NCBI GenBank assembly: GCA_950295325.1
Contig: OX485807.1
Span: 42,128,440 to 42,192,439 of the forward strand
DNA length: 64,000 nt
Reading direction: 5' to 3'
Source of the DNA: Polytrichum commune
Taxonomy: Eukaryota; Streptophyta; Polytrichopsida; Polytrichales; Polytrichaceae
Of this stretch, positions 1 through 11,077 are shown one piece after another. Each line of letters starts with the position of its first letter. Position 1 is the first letter of the stretch. A program made the translations under genes and the position numbers. Under the pieces are notes generated by a model. The model made no database searches. It was not told where the DNA came from and saw only the letters and a program-made list of their open reading frames with translations.

Positions 1-193
1 CACGGCCACTATGTGTCTTTGCTGCATCGGGTTTCTCTTCATGTTTTTGCGCCTCATCGTTAGCTTCCTCGTTTTTTTTCCGCCTCTTGTTGGATTCTTC
101 TGGAGCCTTTGCCGGTTTCCTTTTCCGGTAGGTTGAGGTCTTCCTCTTCCTCCTAGCTCCTCTTCTTGCAGTCCTACCTTTACGTCTCGCCAT
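1..193 (-). CDS. Lys/Arg-rich protein, N-terminal part only (runs off the left edge)
   Basis: An ATG at 193-191 on the minus strand opens 64 codons with no stop before the window edge. The product starts MARRKGRTARRGARRKRK and stays extremely basic, with Lys, Arg, Glu and Ala dominating and no hydrophobic stretch, so it is probably disordered and nucleic-acid binding (inference). Its opening resembles that of the divergent ORF at 1343 (MAKRGG plus a basic block), so the two may be relatives facing away from each other across about 1.15 kb. No domain is recognised. Low-complexity sequence can stay open by chance, so confidence is moderate to low. Confidence 0.35.
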   Translation of the reverse strand, partial: MARRKGRTARRGARRKRKTSTYRKRKPAKAPEESNKRRKKNEEANDEAQKHEEKPDAAKTHSGR

Positions 194-1342
194 TCACCTT
201 TGAGCTCTAGGCAACAAAACCACCTATCATAACATCATAAGTAAGATTTCTAATCATTTTTTCCATTATTATAGATTAGAAGCTTGTGATGTAGCATCAA
301 AAGTTGTGGCAAGAGAATATTGTGCAATTTTAAGCTTAATACGAGAATTGCGTCAAGACCTTATATTTTGATAGAACACTAATATGATAGGAGCTTGTCA
401 CATCCTTATGATTAGGAACAAGCTCATAAAGCTTAATTTGTTGTGATGAATCTCCATGATCACTCGCGATGATTTTGTAATAGCACAGAATGTCCAAACA
501 AAATTGGTAATTTAACTTAGTAACTATGCTAATGCAAGATCTATGTGAATAAAAGCACATTCTTTGTTTGCAAAGATGGAACAATTACTAAATATGCAAC
601 ATAGATTTTTGTACCTTGTTTTCTCTTTTGATAATACCTAAATTAATCCTTCACCGTGTGAATTTGCTACTTACCACCCCTCTCCTTGGCCACAAAGAAT
701 AATTCTTTGAAACACAAGATGGCGGTCCACTCTAGAGATCAAGTGAACAACAATAGTGAAGGGTCAAGGAGGAACTAGGGTTTGAATGTGTACAGTGAAG
801 AGGCATGAACCAAAAGAGCCATGGACACCAACCGCTAGGTGGAACGGTGAGTCTCAATGCCAAGGTGACGCTTCATTATCAACAGACAAAGTTAGCAAAC
901 CGGTAGGATATGCCTAAGATATGTTGTCATCTACTTGCATTTCGAATGATGTTGGAAATAATTTCTAGGTGTTATAGTGTTTCCCTTTCTCCACTATAAC
1001 TTGGTGTAGTTCTTTATGTGTAATTTGTCACCTGCATTCATTATAGAATTTGAAGAGGCTATCATCATATGCCAAGATTGGATGGCCCTAAAAATTATAA
1101 TACGCTATCAGAAGGCAAGATTACCTCATAGAAAGTGAATACAACATGGGTGTGCAACTAGTGCATAACCTAAATTCTAGAATGGGGCAATTGCTCTTTG
1201 TGAGTGCTACTCATTACATGTTGGAAACGGAGCTAGTAAGAAATGGGAGATTTACAAGTGAATATGGACATCAAAGTGAAAACTAAGTGAAATAAAATTT
1301 GAGTAGAATCAAGAGTAATTGTAAGCTTTCAAGAAAGGCAAC
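194..1342. other. Intergenic, no gene seen
   Basis: AT-rich sequence between two divergent basic ORFs. Only short unconvincing frames and no recognisable repeat or RNA. It would contain both promoters if the flanking ORFs are real; no clear TATA pair was identified. Confidence 0.4.
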
Positions 1343-1951
1343 ATGGCAAAGCGAGGAGGACAGAGAGGTGGAAGCAAAATGAGGTCGTCCAAGTCAATGA
1401 AGAGACAATCTTACAATCACAAACGCAAACCACCTAGAAAAAATGCGCAACAACGGAAGAAGAGGAGGAAAGATGAGAATAGTGAGGTGGATGCCAAGTC
1501 CAAAGACACCATTCAACAACAAAGAGACCGCAAAGGGAAGAAGGTGGAACCTGAGCAAAGTGAAAAAAAAACCGAAGGTGGTCAATCCTTAGCAACTAGT
1601 CAAGAAATTCAGAAAGCTCTTGAAGAATCCAATGCCGCGGGTCCAGCCACTAAGAAGGAGAATCCACGCCATAGAGACCGTGACAACCTTGAGAAGGCTA
1701 AGAAAGGACCTGTAAAACGCAAGGAAAAACAACCACAAAGTGCAAGCGAATCTGAAACCAAAGTTTCAACGGACAAAAAGTCGAATAAGAAAAAAACAAA
1801 CAAGAGGAGTAATAACGGCCGACGACGAGGAGATAACCGGAGAGGCGAAGAGACACCGGTATCCAAGGGTAGTGAGTCTAAGCGGAGTAATTCCGATGGT
1901 AGTGAGTCCATGAATCAAAGTCCTACAAGCAAAGAGCAACAACAACAATAA
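1343..1951 (+). CDS. Lys/Arg/Gln/Ser-rich low-complexity protein, possibly truncated by a nonsense change
   Basis: A 202-codon ORF starting MAKRGGQRGG. It is very rich in Lys, Arg, Glu, Ser, Asn and Gln, has several runs resembling nuclear localisation signals (for example QQRKKRRK and KRKEK), and has no hydrophobic segment or recognised domain. It ends in a run of CAA codons followed by TAA. The same frame then continues for 32 more codons of matching composition (Lys, Ser, Asn, Glu) to a TGA at 2048-2050. One C-to-T change in a CAA could have created the present stop. A nuclear, nucleic-acid-associated role is only an inference from charge. It could be a small chromatin-type protein, an ORF of a mobile element, or chance. 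The related basic ORF at the left edge slightly favours a real family. Confidence 0.4.
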   Translation: MAKRGGQRGGSKMRSSKSMKRQSYNHKRKPPRKNAQQRKKRRKDENSEVDAKSKDTIQQQRDRKGKKVEPEQSEKKTEGGQSLATSQEIQKALEESNAAGPATKKENPRHRDRDNLEKAKKGPVKRKEKQPQSASESETKVSTDKKSNKKKTNKRSNNGRRRGDNRRGEETPVSKGSESKRSNSDGSESMNQSPTSKEQQQQ

Positions 1952-2050
1952 GGGGATGCAAAGGAGTCAAAGAAACAGTTAAACAACCCCAACAAGGCTA
2001 AGCATTTACCTGAAGAAGATAACAATGACATCTCTAGTTCAAGTGGATGA
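1952..2050 (+). other. In-frame C-terminal continuation after the TAA of the basic ORF
   Basis: After the TAA at 1949-1951 the frame stays open for 32 codons with the same Lys/Ser/Asn/Glu-rich bias and ends in a serine run before TGA at 2048. It looks like the former C-terminus cut off by a nonsense mutation, or a readthrough extension. Confidence 0.4.
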
Positions 2051-2280
2051 TCCAACCTAGTTGTTTTTTTTTTTTTGGTTTCCCCTTGCATTTGTCGGTA
2101 TTGTTGTACATTTTCTTTTTTTTCTAGAGGATCCCAACCTCCGCTCTATTTCAATAGATTATAGTTACAGTGATGATAATGATGATAGGAACTCCGGTCT
2201 TCCATAGATGCAAACATGAATGGAGACTCACTTCACCAGTTGGCTACTTCCACCTTTCGGTGATGGACTTTGTGTAATTG

Positions 2281-3276
2281 TTTGGGTCAAACGTAACCAA
2301 ATACTTCCCTGGAGGGGGGATGGTAGGTTGTTTGTAAGGGGAGTGTAAGGGGGGTGGTATGGGGAGGAGTAATGATAGGGATGATTGCGGGATGGGTTTC
2401 GAATCTACATTTGTTAAGAATGATGGCAGAGAGGGAGAAAATGGCGGTGTTATGTAGTTGTGTTTTCAATGTTTTATGTGCATGGATGGGTGTTTGAAGT
2501 GATCAATAAGGGCTATGAGGGTGGGAGTGTAGATCCCTCCTCACTGACCGGCTATAATGACAATAAGTGGTTGGATTTGCCAACCTCCAATGGTGATGGT
2601 GGCAATGCATGGTGTGAACTTGTCAATTTTCTATTGCGCGGCTATTCCTAGGAAATGGTCATGACGGAGTTTTCATGATGTAGTGGAGTTTTCATGTTTA
2701 TGGTGGGTTGTGTGGGAAATAGGTCATGGATTTGGAGGCCTTATGTGAGGAGAATGTCAAGCCAAAGGCAAGCCGGGCAAGTACGTGGGGTAGAGAGGCA
2801 ATGTAGAACAATGTCATTGTTGGGGGTGTCCAAGGAATCGTTACCATTAATGAAGCTTTTGCATTGAGTATGGTGATGGGAGAGTAGGACTTGTTGGATG
2901 TGTTCAAGGCCTTTATTATGTCTACTTATGTGTAGGCCTTTGAGGATAGGGTGTTTGTAATTGGCCAAGACGTGGGGCTATCCGCAGGGGGGAGGGGGCA
3001 TGAGCATAATGGAGAGAGGAAATTTGTGGGCCAAAATGAGTTTTTGCGGTAGTTTCCCATGTACTGAGCATTGTAGAATTTGAGTGTTAGGCTGACATGA
3101 GAGTCTGGGATGGTGGAGTTGTCCCAAAAAGTGTTGGAAAGATTGTGGTCCAGTAGGTGTTGTTGGCCCATTTGTGGCGGGAGGGTGGCGGGGGGTGGCT
3201 TCTTGAATGAGGTATTCTTAATTTTGTAAAAAACAAGATGTTGTGTGCAAGGTTCTAGAGAGGGTTGCAAGTACAA
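2281..3276 (-). pseudogene. Decayed 3' fragment of the RNase H/restriction-like-endonuclease LINE
   Basis: Minus-strand frames reproduce the C-terminal region of the better LINE at 24930-28259. At about 3170-3030 the pattern LSN..FW.N..I.D, then LTLKF..AQYMGN.RKN.FWP, matches that element almost residue for residue. At about 2970-2740 a second frame gives a match to its ILKGLHISRHN and CPACLW.DIL segments, corresponding to the RHN and RPDI motifs. The reading frame is broken several times and the cysteine knuckle is largely lost, so this is an old, dead, 5'-truncated insertion. The downstream limit near 2281 rests on a weak match and may be off by 200 bp or more. Confidence 0.65.
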
Positions 3277-4473
3277 AACTTAATTTTTGTATTAAATAGG
3301 TGGGAATTGTGTAGTTTTTTCATGCACCAATTAATGTTATACAAAGCATGTGAAGGTTGAACATACTTAAGATGGAGCAAAAAATTGAGTTTGGACATGG
3401 AACCTCATTGCACATCCATCACAATCTAAAAGGTTGAATGGACCAACAATTCGTTTCGTGGTGCAAAATAGATGAAATTTGAGGAACTACAAAATGATTT
3501 TAAATTAAGAAAATTTTCACAAATCATGCACAATGTTTCATGTTCACATTCAAATGGTGAATTTCTTGATGTGATACAATTATTATTTGATTTAAATTCC
3601 TTGATAATCCACCTGTGCTATTGCCACCATGTTTTGAGGGAAAATCAACATGGAGATTTGGCCACTAGAATGCAACGTCATTGCATGTACATATGGGTTG
3701 GAATCTCTCCTGGAGGTCATACATGTTGATGCACAATCATGAACTAGGTGGGTGTGATTGTAGTTGAAGATTAACATGTGCATGCGACATTGACCCATTT
3801 TGGTATTTAAGTTCAATATCTATTTCCAGATGGAAGGAAGTTTACTAGGTGTTTTGGGACCTGTGTTTGATGCTTCCAAAAAATTTCAAGAGTGTGCAAG
3901 TATACTAATTTAAAGGTCAACATTATGTATTTGGATGCTTGATGATACAACTTTTGAAGAGCTTCCCTATCAATATTGCAAATTACTTCATCCATTGGTC
4001 CTAACATCTCAATATTCCATTGCCTTTATGTCCATGACAAAGTATGTTTTGAATGGTCATGTCCCTTGCACACAAATTTCCAACAAATCTCCAACAAATA
4101 TATTGCATCATTTGATACTAAGAATTCTTGTTGAGAGATAAAAAGCGTTGTGCTAGTCCTGTGTTGTTTGGATCAAGCATTTGCTCAATTATGAGGACAT
4201 ACGAGGGACACACACAAAATCATATGGATGGCTTGGAACATCAACAAGAATCCTACAACTCTTGTGCAAATCCTTGTCCTACATATCCCTGAGGTGGAAA
4301 CGAAAATGCTAGGAAGGCAATTATTTGTAGACATTCACTTTATCATGAAGCATGTTTGAAGGACCACAATGTACTTTGCTATGAGACAAAGCGTAAATTG
4401 TATTGTCTAGCCATGGTCGTGCCAAAGGAATGTAACATTGGTATGTAAATTCTGTAGAATGAATGTTAACGCA
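3277..4473. other. Intergenic, no gene seen
   Basis: AT-rich; the short ORFs on both strands show no recognisable protein. The right end is 3' flank of the minus-strand methyltransferase gene. Confidence 0.4.
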
Positions 4474-5248
4474 TCAGGCTTGTGATAGCGTTGTTATCTC
4501 AGGGTTGTGGGTTGAGAAGTTGGTGGATGCATAATTTGTGAAGAATACATATTGGTACACCAAGTGTGGGATTGAGGGTTGGAATGCTTGAGCCTCTACC
4601 TTCAACATCTCCTTCAACATCTTTGCGTTCTCTGGGATTGTGCTCAGTATAATCTTCCCTCCATCTTTAAGCAAGAGGAGAGCTGCCTCAGCGTAATTTG
4701 CCCAAACCTCAGATGTCACGAAGGGGGGATCGATGACCACACAATCAAATTGATGGTACATTGTCGGGTCTATGGCTACAGGTTGCTTGTAGTCCCACAT
4801 TACAAAATTGGGATATCTCTCCCATTGCGTGTCTACCTGCACCACGAGGAAAGTTATGCCACCAAAAACTATCTTCATTCAATCTTTGTCATAATCAACC
4901 TTCAATTAACAGTACAAAGCGTAGATCAAAGAATGTTCCTTTCCATGAGCATTGGTGCAAGGGATCCATTGCATGAAATCATCACTGGATTTAAGTTGTC
5001 AAGTAGAGATCCACATAGTTGCCTGCGCAACCAAAATGACTTACATCAAAGAAGAAGCTGCATTGTTTGAGTTCCTTTTTGTTGAGAGAGAACCACACGC
5101 TTGGGGTGGACAAGAATGCGACTTTTGTTGCATGCTCCTCAATCTCCTTCGCCAAGACAGCTATGGTGTTAGGCGAATACCAATATTGATTTAGCTCCCA
5201 CTTCTCCCGCGTTCTTGCCACAAAGCTGTTCTTGCATAAGGTATCCAT
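4474..5248 (-). CDS. EEF1AKMT1: EEF1A lysine methyltransferase 1-type (N6AMT2 family) protein, two exons
   Basis: Exon 1 is 5248-5045 and exon 2 is 4836-4474, joined across a 208-bp intron with donor GTAAGT directly after a GAT codon and acceptor TCCTCGTGGTGCAG; the phase is preserved. The product is 188 residues. Exon 1 carries the family start of the fold, ELNQYWYSPNT, followed by a strand-helix segment ending CSFFFD. Exon 2 continues VDTQWERYPNFVMWDY and holds the catalytic signature D-P-P-F in FDCVVIDPPF (residues about 99-108), then the LLLLKDGGKIIL strand. Family knowledge: these class I SAM-dependent enzymes were first annotated as adenine-DNA methyltransferases, but characterised members methylate a lysine of elongation factor eEF1A. 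The length is close to the usual roughly 200 residues, but the N-terminus is short, so an upstream exon is possible. Cytosolic location and activity are inferred. Confidence 0.8.
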
Positions 5249-6535
5249 AATGGTGATGGGACGAATCGCAGGTTCACAATCGCCCTGTCTTTGATGTGTC
5301 CATGGCTCCGTGGATCCTGAAGTACAGATAGTGGTCAGTTGTGCTTTTGATTATTTGTTGAGTGTCATTTAAAAAGATGTTTCCATTATATTCCATTATT
5401 ATCCACATGTGAAAGTTGCCAAAACAATTATGAATATCAAATGGCCTTGTACTGATCCGTGTGAGTTTCACCGTGACTATGACTTTTATGGATGCTATTC
5501 ATCTTGTTACACTCGCGAGAAAAATAACTGCCCCTGTAGAGCACTCGCTAAATGTCACATCTGAAGTTGATCGATCCTCATCGTAGGCACGACTCTGTTA
5601 CCTCTTAACATTGTATTGCGCACTTGCCAAAGAAAATTCCAGCATTGAACTACCTGTTCCGATTCCCATTCACAAATTGCTTTGAGGATTTCACTGATGC
5701 GGTTTTTGGCCAAGAAGCAAGACATCCTTCGTAGGAACGAACATGAACCTAAGTACATCTACAACTCAGTGTCTTTGGCCATCAATGAAAACATGAACGA
5801 TCTCTGTGACATTTTTGGACACAAATTCTTGCGTATGACAAAACGATCACTTCACGCTCGCATCTAATCAAACTCTCCACATTGTAATGATGAGAGGTAA
5901 TTCATGAATTCTAAGGAAAAATACTTAATGCATCGGCCTATGTTACTGCTCTTTGCGCTCTATGTAGAATGTGTTCTTAGGTTTTTCATGTACCAGAATC
6001 AATGTAAACGAAACTCAGGGCGGTCAATACCATGCAAGAGAAAAAGTGTTTACTTGTACCTCCGCCACATCCACACCCCAGTCACATTGCTAAGAAATGA
6101 ACTGGTCATGGCCAAAAAGCCAAAGCCTCATCTCAAAAATTATTCATACCTACTTACAACTGCGTGTGTCTCAACGCAGATTCCTTCCTTCTGCAACGAA
6201 TTGCCAATCAAGTTGCACTGTAAAAATAAATCCCACAAGTTTGCAGAAAACCCAAATAACCTGACCTCATCACCCCCGCTCCGAAATTTTCCAACCACTC
6301 CTCGTCACTCCCGCAACAAACTAAATGCGGCCTGATCACCACAAAGAAGAGCGATGACAAACGACAAAGAGAGTTTGTAAATGCAAGAGAGACGAAATTA
6401 CGGAGGCTTAGCGTGTGTCAAATAGCGCTCTCCACAGGTTGTCGAACCTCCATAGCGCATGTGGCATGTCCTCCTGCTCTCCTTTCCTGCTCCAAGTCTT
6501 CTTGACAACAAAACAACACTACACACAACCTCACC
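5249..6535. other. Upstream region of the methyltransferase gene, no gene assigned
   Basis: Contains the presumed promoter and possible 5' untranslated exons of the minus-strand methyltransferase. Several ORFs of 60-143 codons exist on both strands (the longest 5904-6335, plus), but none has a recognisable motif or convincing composition. Confidence 0.35.
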
Positions 6536-6592
6536 ATACACACACACACACACATACACATACATACATAAAGAAAAGAAAGAAAGAAAGCA
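6536..6592. repeat. Microsatellite (CA)n followed by (GAAA)n
   Basis: A CA/CATA run of about 30 bp is followed by an AAGAAAGAAAG tract. It lies just upstream of a GC-rich stretch that looks like a gene start on the plus strand. Confidence 0.85.
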
Positions 6593-6992
6593 AGGAACCG
6601 GATCCTTCGTTCCTCTTTCTCTCTGCCTTCAATGATCGCAGCTTGTGCTCCTCTGATCTTGTGGCACAGTAGTTGCCGCTCGCTCAAGCTAATAACTTAC
6701 AGCTTCAGCTTCTTCCCGAGCCTACTGCCGGCCTTCAGAATCCAGAAGGCTCGTTGGGTCGCTGCAGCCGCTGACAGGGTCGCTGACGCGCGGTGGCGGG
6801 AGAGGTGGTGCGTCCTGGCCAGCCCCAGTGCTAGCAGGCTATACTGCCAGGGGCTCGTGCCGGGTGGGTCCAACTGTAATCTTCACGACGGGAATCCTAA
6901 GTGTCTGCCACTAACTTACTGACAAGTGTCTTTGTCTTATTCCAGCTGGGCCCTTCAATGCAGTGGAGCCCTGGGCAGAAACTCAGAAACGC
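6593..6992 (+). other. GC-rich possible 5' exon(s) with a short splice-bounded exon
   Basis: GC content rises sharply from about 6690 to 6980 compared with both sides. An ORF of 96 codons (6632-6922) crosses it but is not recognised. A 47-bp segment at about 6945-6991 sits between a good acceptor (TCTTATTCCAG) and a strong donor (GTAAGTT). In one frame it reads GPFNAVEPWAETQKR, which looks like real protein. The following exon was not found. This may be the start of a plus-strand gene, divergent from the methyltransferase, or a captured gene fragment. Confidence 0.3.
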
Positions 6993-8087
6993 ATGTAAGT
7001 TAAAGGTACATAAGCTTACTAGTAAGGTATGTGGGTCTTCTTTGGTTCATTTTTCGTGTTCCCCAACTTCTATGAATTAGATTTCCACAACAAAACTCGT
7101 GTTGCATTAGCAAATTTGTGATGAAACATTTGTCAAAACTGGATTGGAAATTGAGCTTTCCATGATTTAGTTATGGTTACTGGAAGTGCAGGTTTGTTGA
7201 TTTTCTAATTGAATACATGTGTCTTCCCATTTGTGTTCATTATTGAGTGTAGAGTAGTTATTAATATATGAGGACGTAGTCCACGCTCTTTTAAGCATTT
7301 GTTTTAATGATGTTTTCTCTTTGATCCCCATTGAACCACGCACCAATCAATTATAGGGGTCCGATTAAGAAAATGAGCCACTTGAGACCTATCTACCTTA
7401 CACTGAAGGGTCCTTTAACAATTTCAAAGGTGGTTGTGGTCGTTGATCATGATTAAAATTGTTCTTGGACCAATATACAAGTGAGTCCATGTGTATCATT
7501 AACCAACATCAATAATGGGTATCATACTTGAACCTACATGTGGGTATCGAAATTATAATGTCAGTCAAATATGGAATTGGGTGGGAATCAAGGTAAGTAA
7601 ACATTAAAATACCTTAGTTATTGTTTTGATCAATACCATTCTAAGCCACATTGATAGTAGGGCAATTTAACCTAGGTATGAAGGTTCTTGCATGGTATAT
7701 AGATCTTAATGACATTTAATAAAACTAATAATATTTTTTATTTATTTATTTGGTTTGATACCAATAGGGGTTGGTTTCTAAATCAAAATATATTATTGGT
7801 TTGAGTTTTGGGCTCCAAAGAAAATTAAAGAGATTGTTATTCTTGTTGGCTTTGTATTGTAGTGTTAATTAAAGTGGTTGCCTCCTCACTTTTCTCCCTA
7901 CAACTTGAGCTTGAAGCTCTCTAGTGCTGACACATGAGAATGAACAACCACCCCAAAGGTGGTTAACCACACAAAGCAGGGGGGCATGAGCAGGTAAGGG
8001 GTGGTCGTAGGGGTAGTTGGCACTCATTGTGCCTATTCCATGGAAATAGAACCAAAGCAATTGCAACCGCAACTGCAACCACCATTA
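6993..8087. other. Intergenic or intronic AT-rich sequence
   Basis: No coding frame, RNA or repeat recognised. If the short exon ending near 6991 is real, this is its downstream intron. Confidence 0.35.
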
Positions 8088-8492
8088 GAGCATCCCCACC
8101 AAAATACGCAAACGCCAAACATGATTTATAATGTTATATGTGTTTGGGGAGGTTGCCAACTTGGGCAGACTGTTCATCATGAGTCAAAGTCCACCAATAG
8201 TTGGGCATGCCTGTCATAATGAGAGCCTTAGCCAATAATATACAGCAACCTAATTTCTAACATAGAATAAAATAGTGCAAAATAATATCAACTATTAATT
8301 ACATTATCTAGAGGGCCGGGGGAGGCACGTCATATAGGTCATTTATGATGGGGGTTTGCGCCCATTGTACATGCAACGGTACACAATTATGACAGGGCGG
8401 CCATTGGTGGCTCTTACTTTTTGGCGGTACAAATGGCCTAAGTACCCGGGATAGCATTCATACTTGGGATGTCATGTCTGGTGGGGATGCTT
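8088..8492. mobile_element. PIF/Harbinger-like MITE (405 bp)
   Basis: The left end GAGCATCCCCACCA and the right end TGGTGGGGATGCTT are inverted repeats matching at 13 of 14 positions. The element is flanked on both sides by TTA (8085-8087 and 8493-8495). A 3-bp TTA duplication with GAGCATC-type ends is typical of PIF/Harbinger MITEs in plants. No coding capacity. Confidence 0.7.
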
Positions 8493-8908
8493 TTAGTGTA
8501 AATGACCCATTATATGTGCCTTCACAAGTAGGATGCCTCTTTACCCATGCAAATGACCTTGCTCAACCTCATATGACAAGAACTTATATACTTGTTAATT
8601 CAATTGTGTAGCAACCACGGGAAAATACAATTTTTGTATTTTATGATTGTGCTTCAAAAAAATATTCAAAATAATGTGGAATGTTGATAAAGTAGCATGG
8701 GGCAACCGAATTGCACATATCAATGTAGATGTGCTCAATTCAATGCCTCATCCTAAATGGACTCCTATATTTTGAGAGCATTGCCACCAATAGCTGCACT
8801 GAATTGCAAAACAGATGCCTTGAAGTTGAGTTCAATGCCAAAGTGCCCCACCGGTTTGGATTTTGGATGAATTGAAAATGAGGGGTTGCCTGAAGACAGT
8901 GTCGACCC
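8493..8908. other. Intergenic, no gene seen
   Basis: Unique flank between the MITE and the left boundary of the duplicated block; only short unrecognised frames. Confidence 0.35.
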
Positions 8909-10638
8909 TACAAACATACCCTTGTTTATAGGTTGGAAGTTCAAAATGAACTGAACCGATCTTGAATAAGACAAGGCCTTATCTTCCTCTCCAATAGTTT
9001 TGGAGTCATCTCATTGTTAAAAGGGTTTACAACATCACCGTCTTAGGGTTTTGTTAGGAAGGTTTTTACACGACTGATTGGGGTTGAAACAACATATTGT
9101 CAAAGAAAATTGAGTGGAGAAGGGTAAAAAGAGGGAAGTCCTCAATCAATATCTATCTGAGTTTTAGGGTTTATTAGCATTAATTACAAGTCATGAGATT
9201 GAGGATCCGCAAATTCAATACACTTGCAAAGAGACATTGGGATCAAGAATGTCATCATGCTTGTTGATCCACACTGTAGACTCTCCAGAATCCAATTTGT
9301 AAAATCCTCATTATATATAGCCATGTGGTATCAATAAAAGTTGGTACCAGTCCGACACTAGTTCTTACCACATTTGAATTTGCCATAGGCTCTTGCCAAC
9401 TGCTCTTTACCTGCCACAAATCCATTAAAACACACAAAAACCCAAAAAAATCAGCAGTGCGCATGCACAATCAACATAGAGAATGTTATTGGAAAGTCCA
9501 GTAACCGAATGAAAGTGAGAAAACTCTCAAATGATCCTCCGAGCATACAGTCATCAAGGTAAGAACATACTTTGAAATTCTTCCAAAATAGTCGCCAACT
9601 TCCCATTTTCCCATTCGAGTCATTTTTTTTCCCCTGCATTATGAACAGAATAGACCATCAGAACTAAATCCTTTCTCTTGGAGATCTCTTGAAACAAATC
9701 AAACATTCTCGAGCCTGATGCCTTGCAATGAAATCATAAACCCAATATCAATTTGTTGAAAGGACGTCTTTCAAAATTTGACACTACTATAAACATTCAC
9801 AATTTTCAAGACCAGATGATTAGAATTTCCCACCATCTATATATACATGTAGTAAGGAACAAACAAGGACAAGATAATGGCAAGCACATAACAACTTCAT
9901 TGAACATAAAAGTCTCCGCAGTATTATTCAAAAAACACTCAAGGCTATGGCGGATGCAGCACGCCAAACGGATGGCAAGAACTTACAACACTCATTACAA
10001 CTTACCCCACTCTTACTTTGAGATTAGACAAACAAAGATCTCTCTCTCTCTCTCTCAGACAGATCTACAAACTGCATTGGAAGACCACACAAATACTGAA
10101 AATCTCCTTAAACACAAAGAGTTTAGGGTTTAGGATATGTTGAAAGCAACGGACTAGAAGAGGAGAGTTCACTCAAACTACACCTAACGGCTCCCTGCTT
10201 CATCTTGTGCACATTCTCTCTCTCTTTAGGGTTTAAGGGACACAAGAGCCAAGAGCCGTGATCATGAAATTGTGAGAGCCCAAAAGAAGAGGCCGTCCAA
10301 AGACATTTCCGAAATCATAACTGGCCATGCGCATCTCAAACTTCCAATTCTTAATACGTTCACGATTGTTGAGAATTCAATTTACCCCCCCCTCCCTCCC
10401 CCTCAATTATGTTGTCTAGAATGATTAAAGATCTTGATCATGTAGTCCAAACTCCTTCAGACCCATCTTTTATGTTCTTAGATCTACACCTAACCATCCA
10501 TCACTCAAATATAGGTGTGTGGATTAAGATAAGCTACCCAATTTGGCTTGAGCCGATATACCCTTTGTTCATTTTCAAACAATACTTACTTCCGAACAAC
10601 TCTTATTGTCAAACAATTCTTACATTTTAATGAACTGC

Positions 10639-11077
10639 AACCCCTCACATAGTATGAGCCACTCAGAGAGCACAAACTCATGAAGCTCCTTTGTTTCATT
10701 ACGATCAGTCGACACAAGAAATAGCAGAGATATCACCATAATGTGCTAGAAGTGAAGAACCATCAACAACACACAACAACATGATTCTCCTTTCTTACTG
10801 CATAGAAGAATGACACTCATCATCCCATCATACATCCCCAAAAGAACCACTTCCACTTCAAAAAGGATTTAACCGCAAGTGCAAAGTGGGAGCAATGTTC
10901 CTGTGCAAAATCATTATCCAAGCCCGTTACTAGCTCTTTTATCTGCTCAGCTGCACAGAAAGGACACCTTGAGAGGATAACTTGACAACATAGTCAAGGT
11001 GAAGGAAATGCTCTCATATCAATAAGTTCATGTTTAAGTAACTTGCCTGTGCAGCTCCAGCAGTGTCATCCACAGCT
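10639..11077 (+). repeat. Left arm of a 440-bp inverted repeat
   Basis: Reverse complement of 11982-12421, nearly perfect (one clear mismatch noticed). It contains, in antisense, the end of a dehydratase exon and its downstream intron. Its inner end falls exactly within the coding sequence of another exon of the same gene, at a shared CAGCTG. Confidence 0.92.

Noticed and set aside
2041..2110. T-rich tract as a possible LINE poly(A) tail
   Set aside because: Its position does not adjoin a matched LINE end, and the fragment limit at 2281 is itself uncertain.
4579..5070. 163-codon plus ORF
   Set aside because: Opposite the methyltransferase exons and intron; the minus strand carries the DPPF motif and correct splice sites.
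5904..6335. 143-codon plus ORF
   Set aside because: No motif, no splice or promoter support, unlikely composition; probably chance.
9753..10133. 126-codon ORF repeated at 48527 with 138 codons
   Set aside because: Conservation is explained by the segmental duplication. Differences include indels in a CT microsatellite inside the frame, and no protein family is recognised.
10120..10240. Two TTTAGGG-type telomere boxes as an interstitial telomere
   Set aside because: Only single units (AAACCCTAA-like) are present, not an array; such boxes are common in plant promoters.
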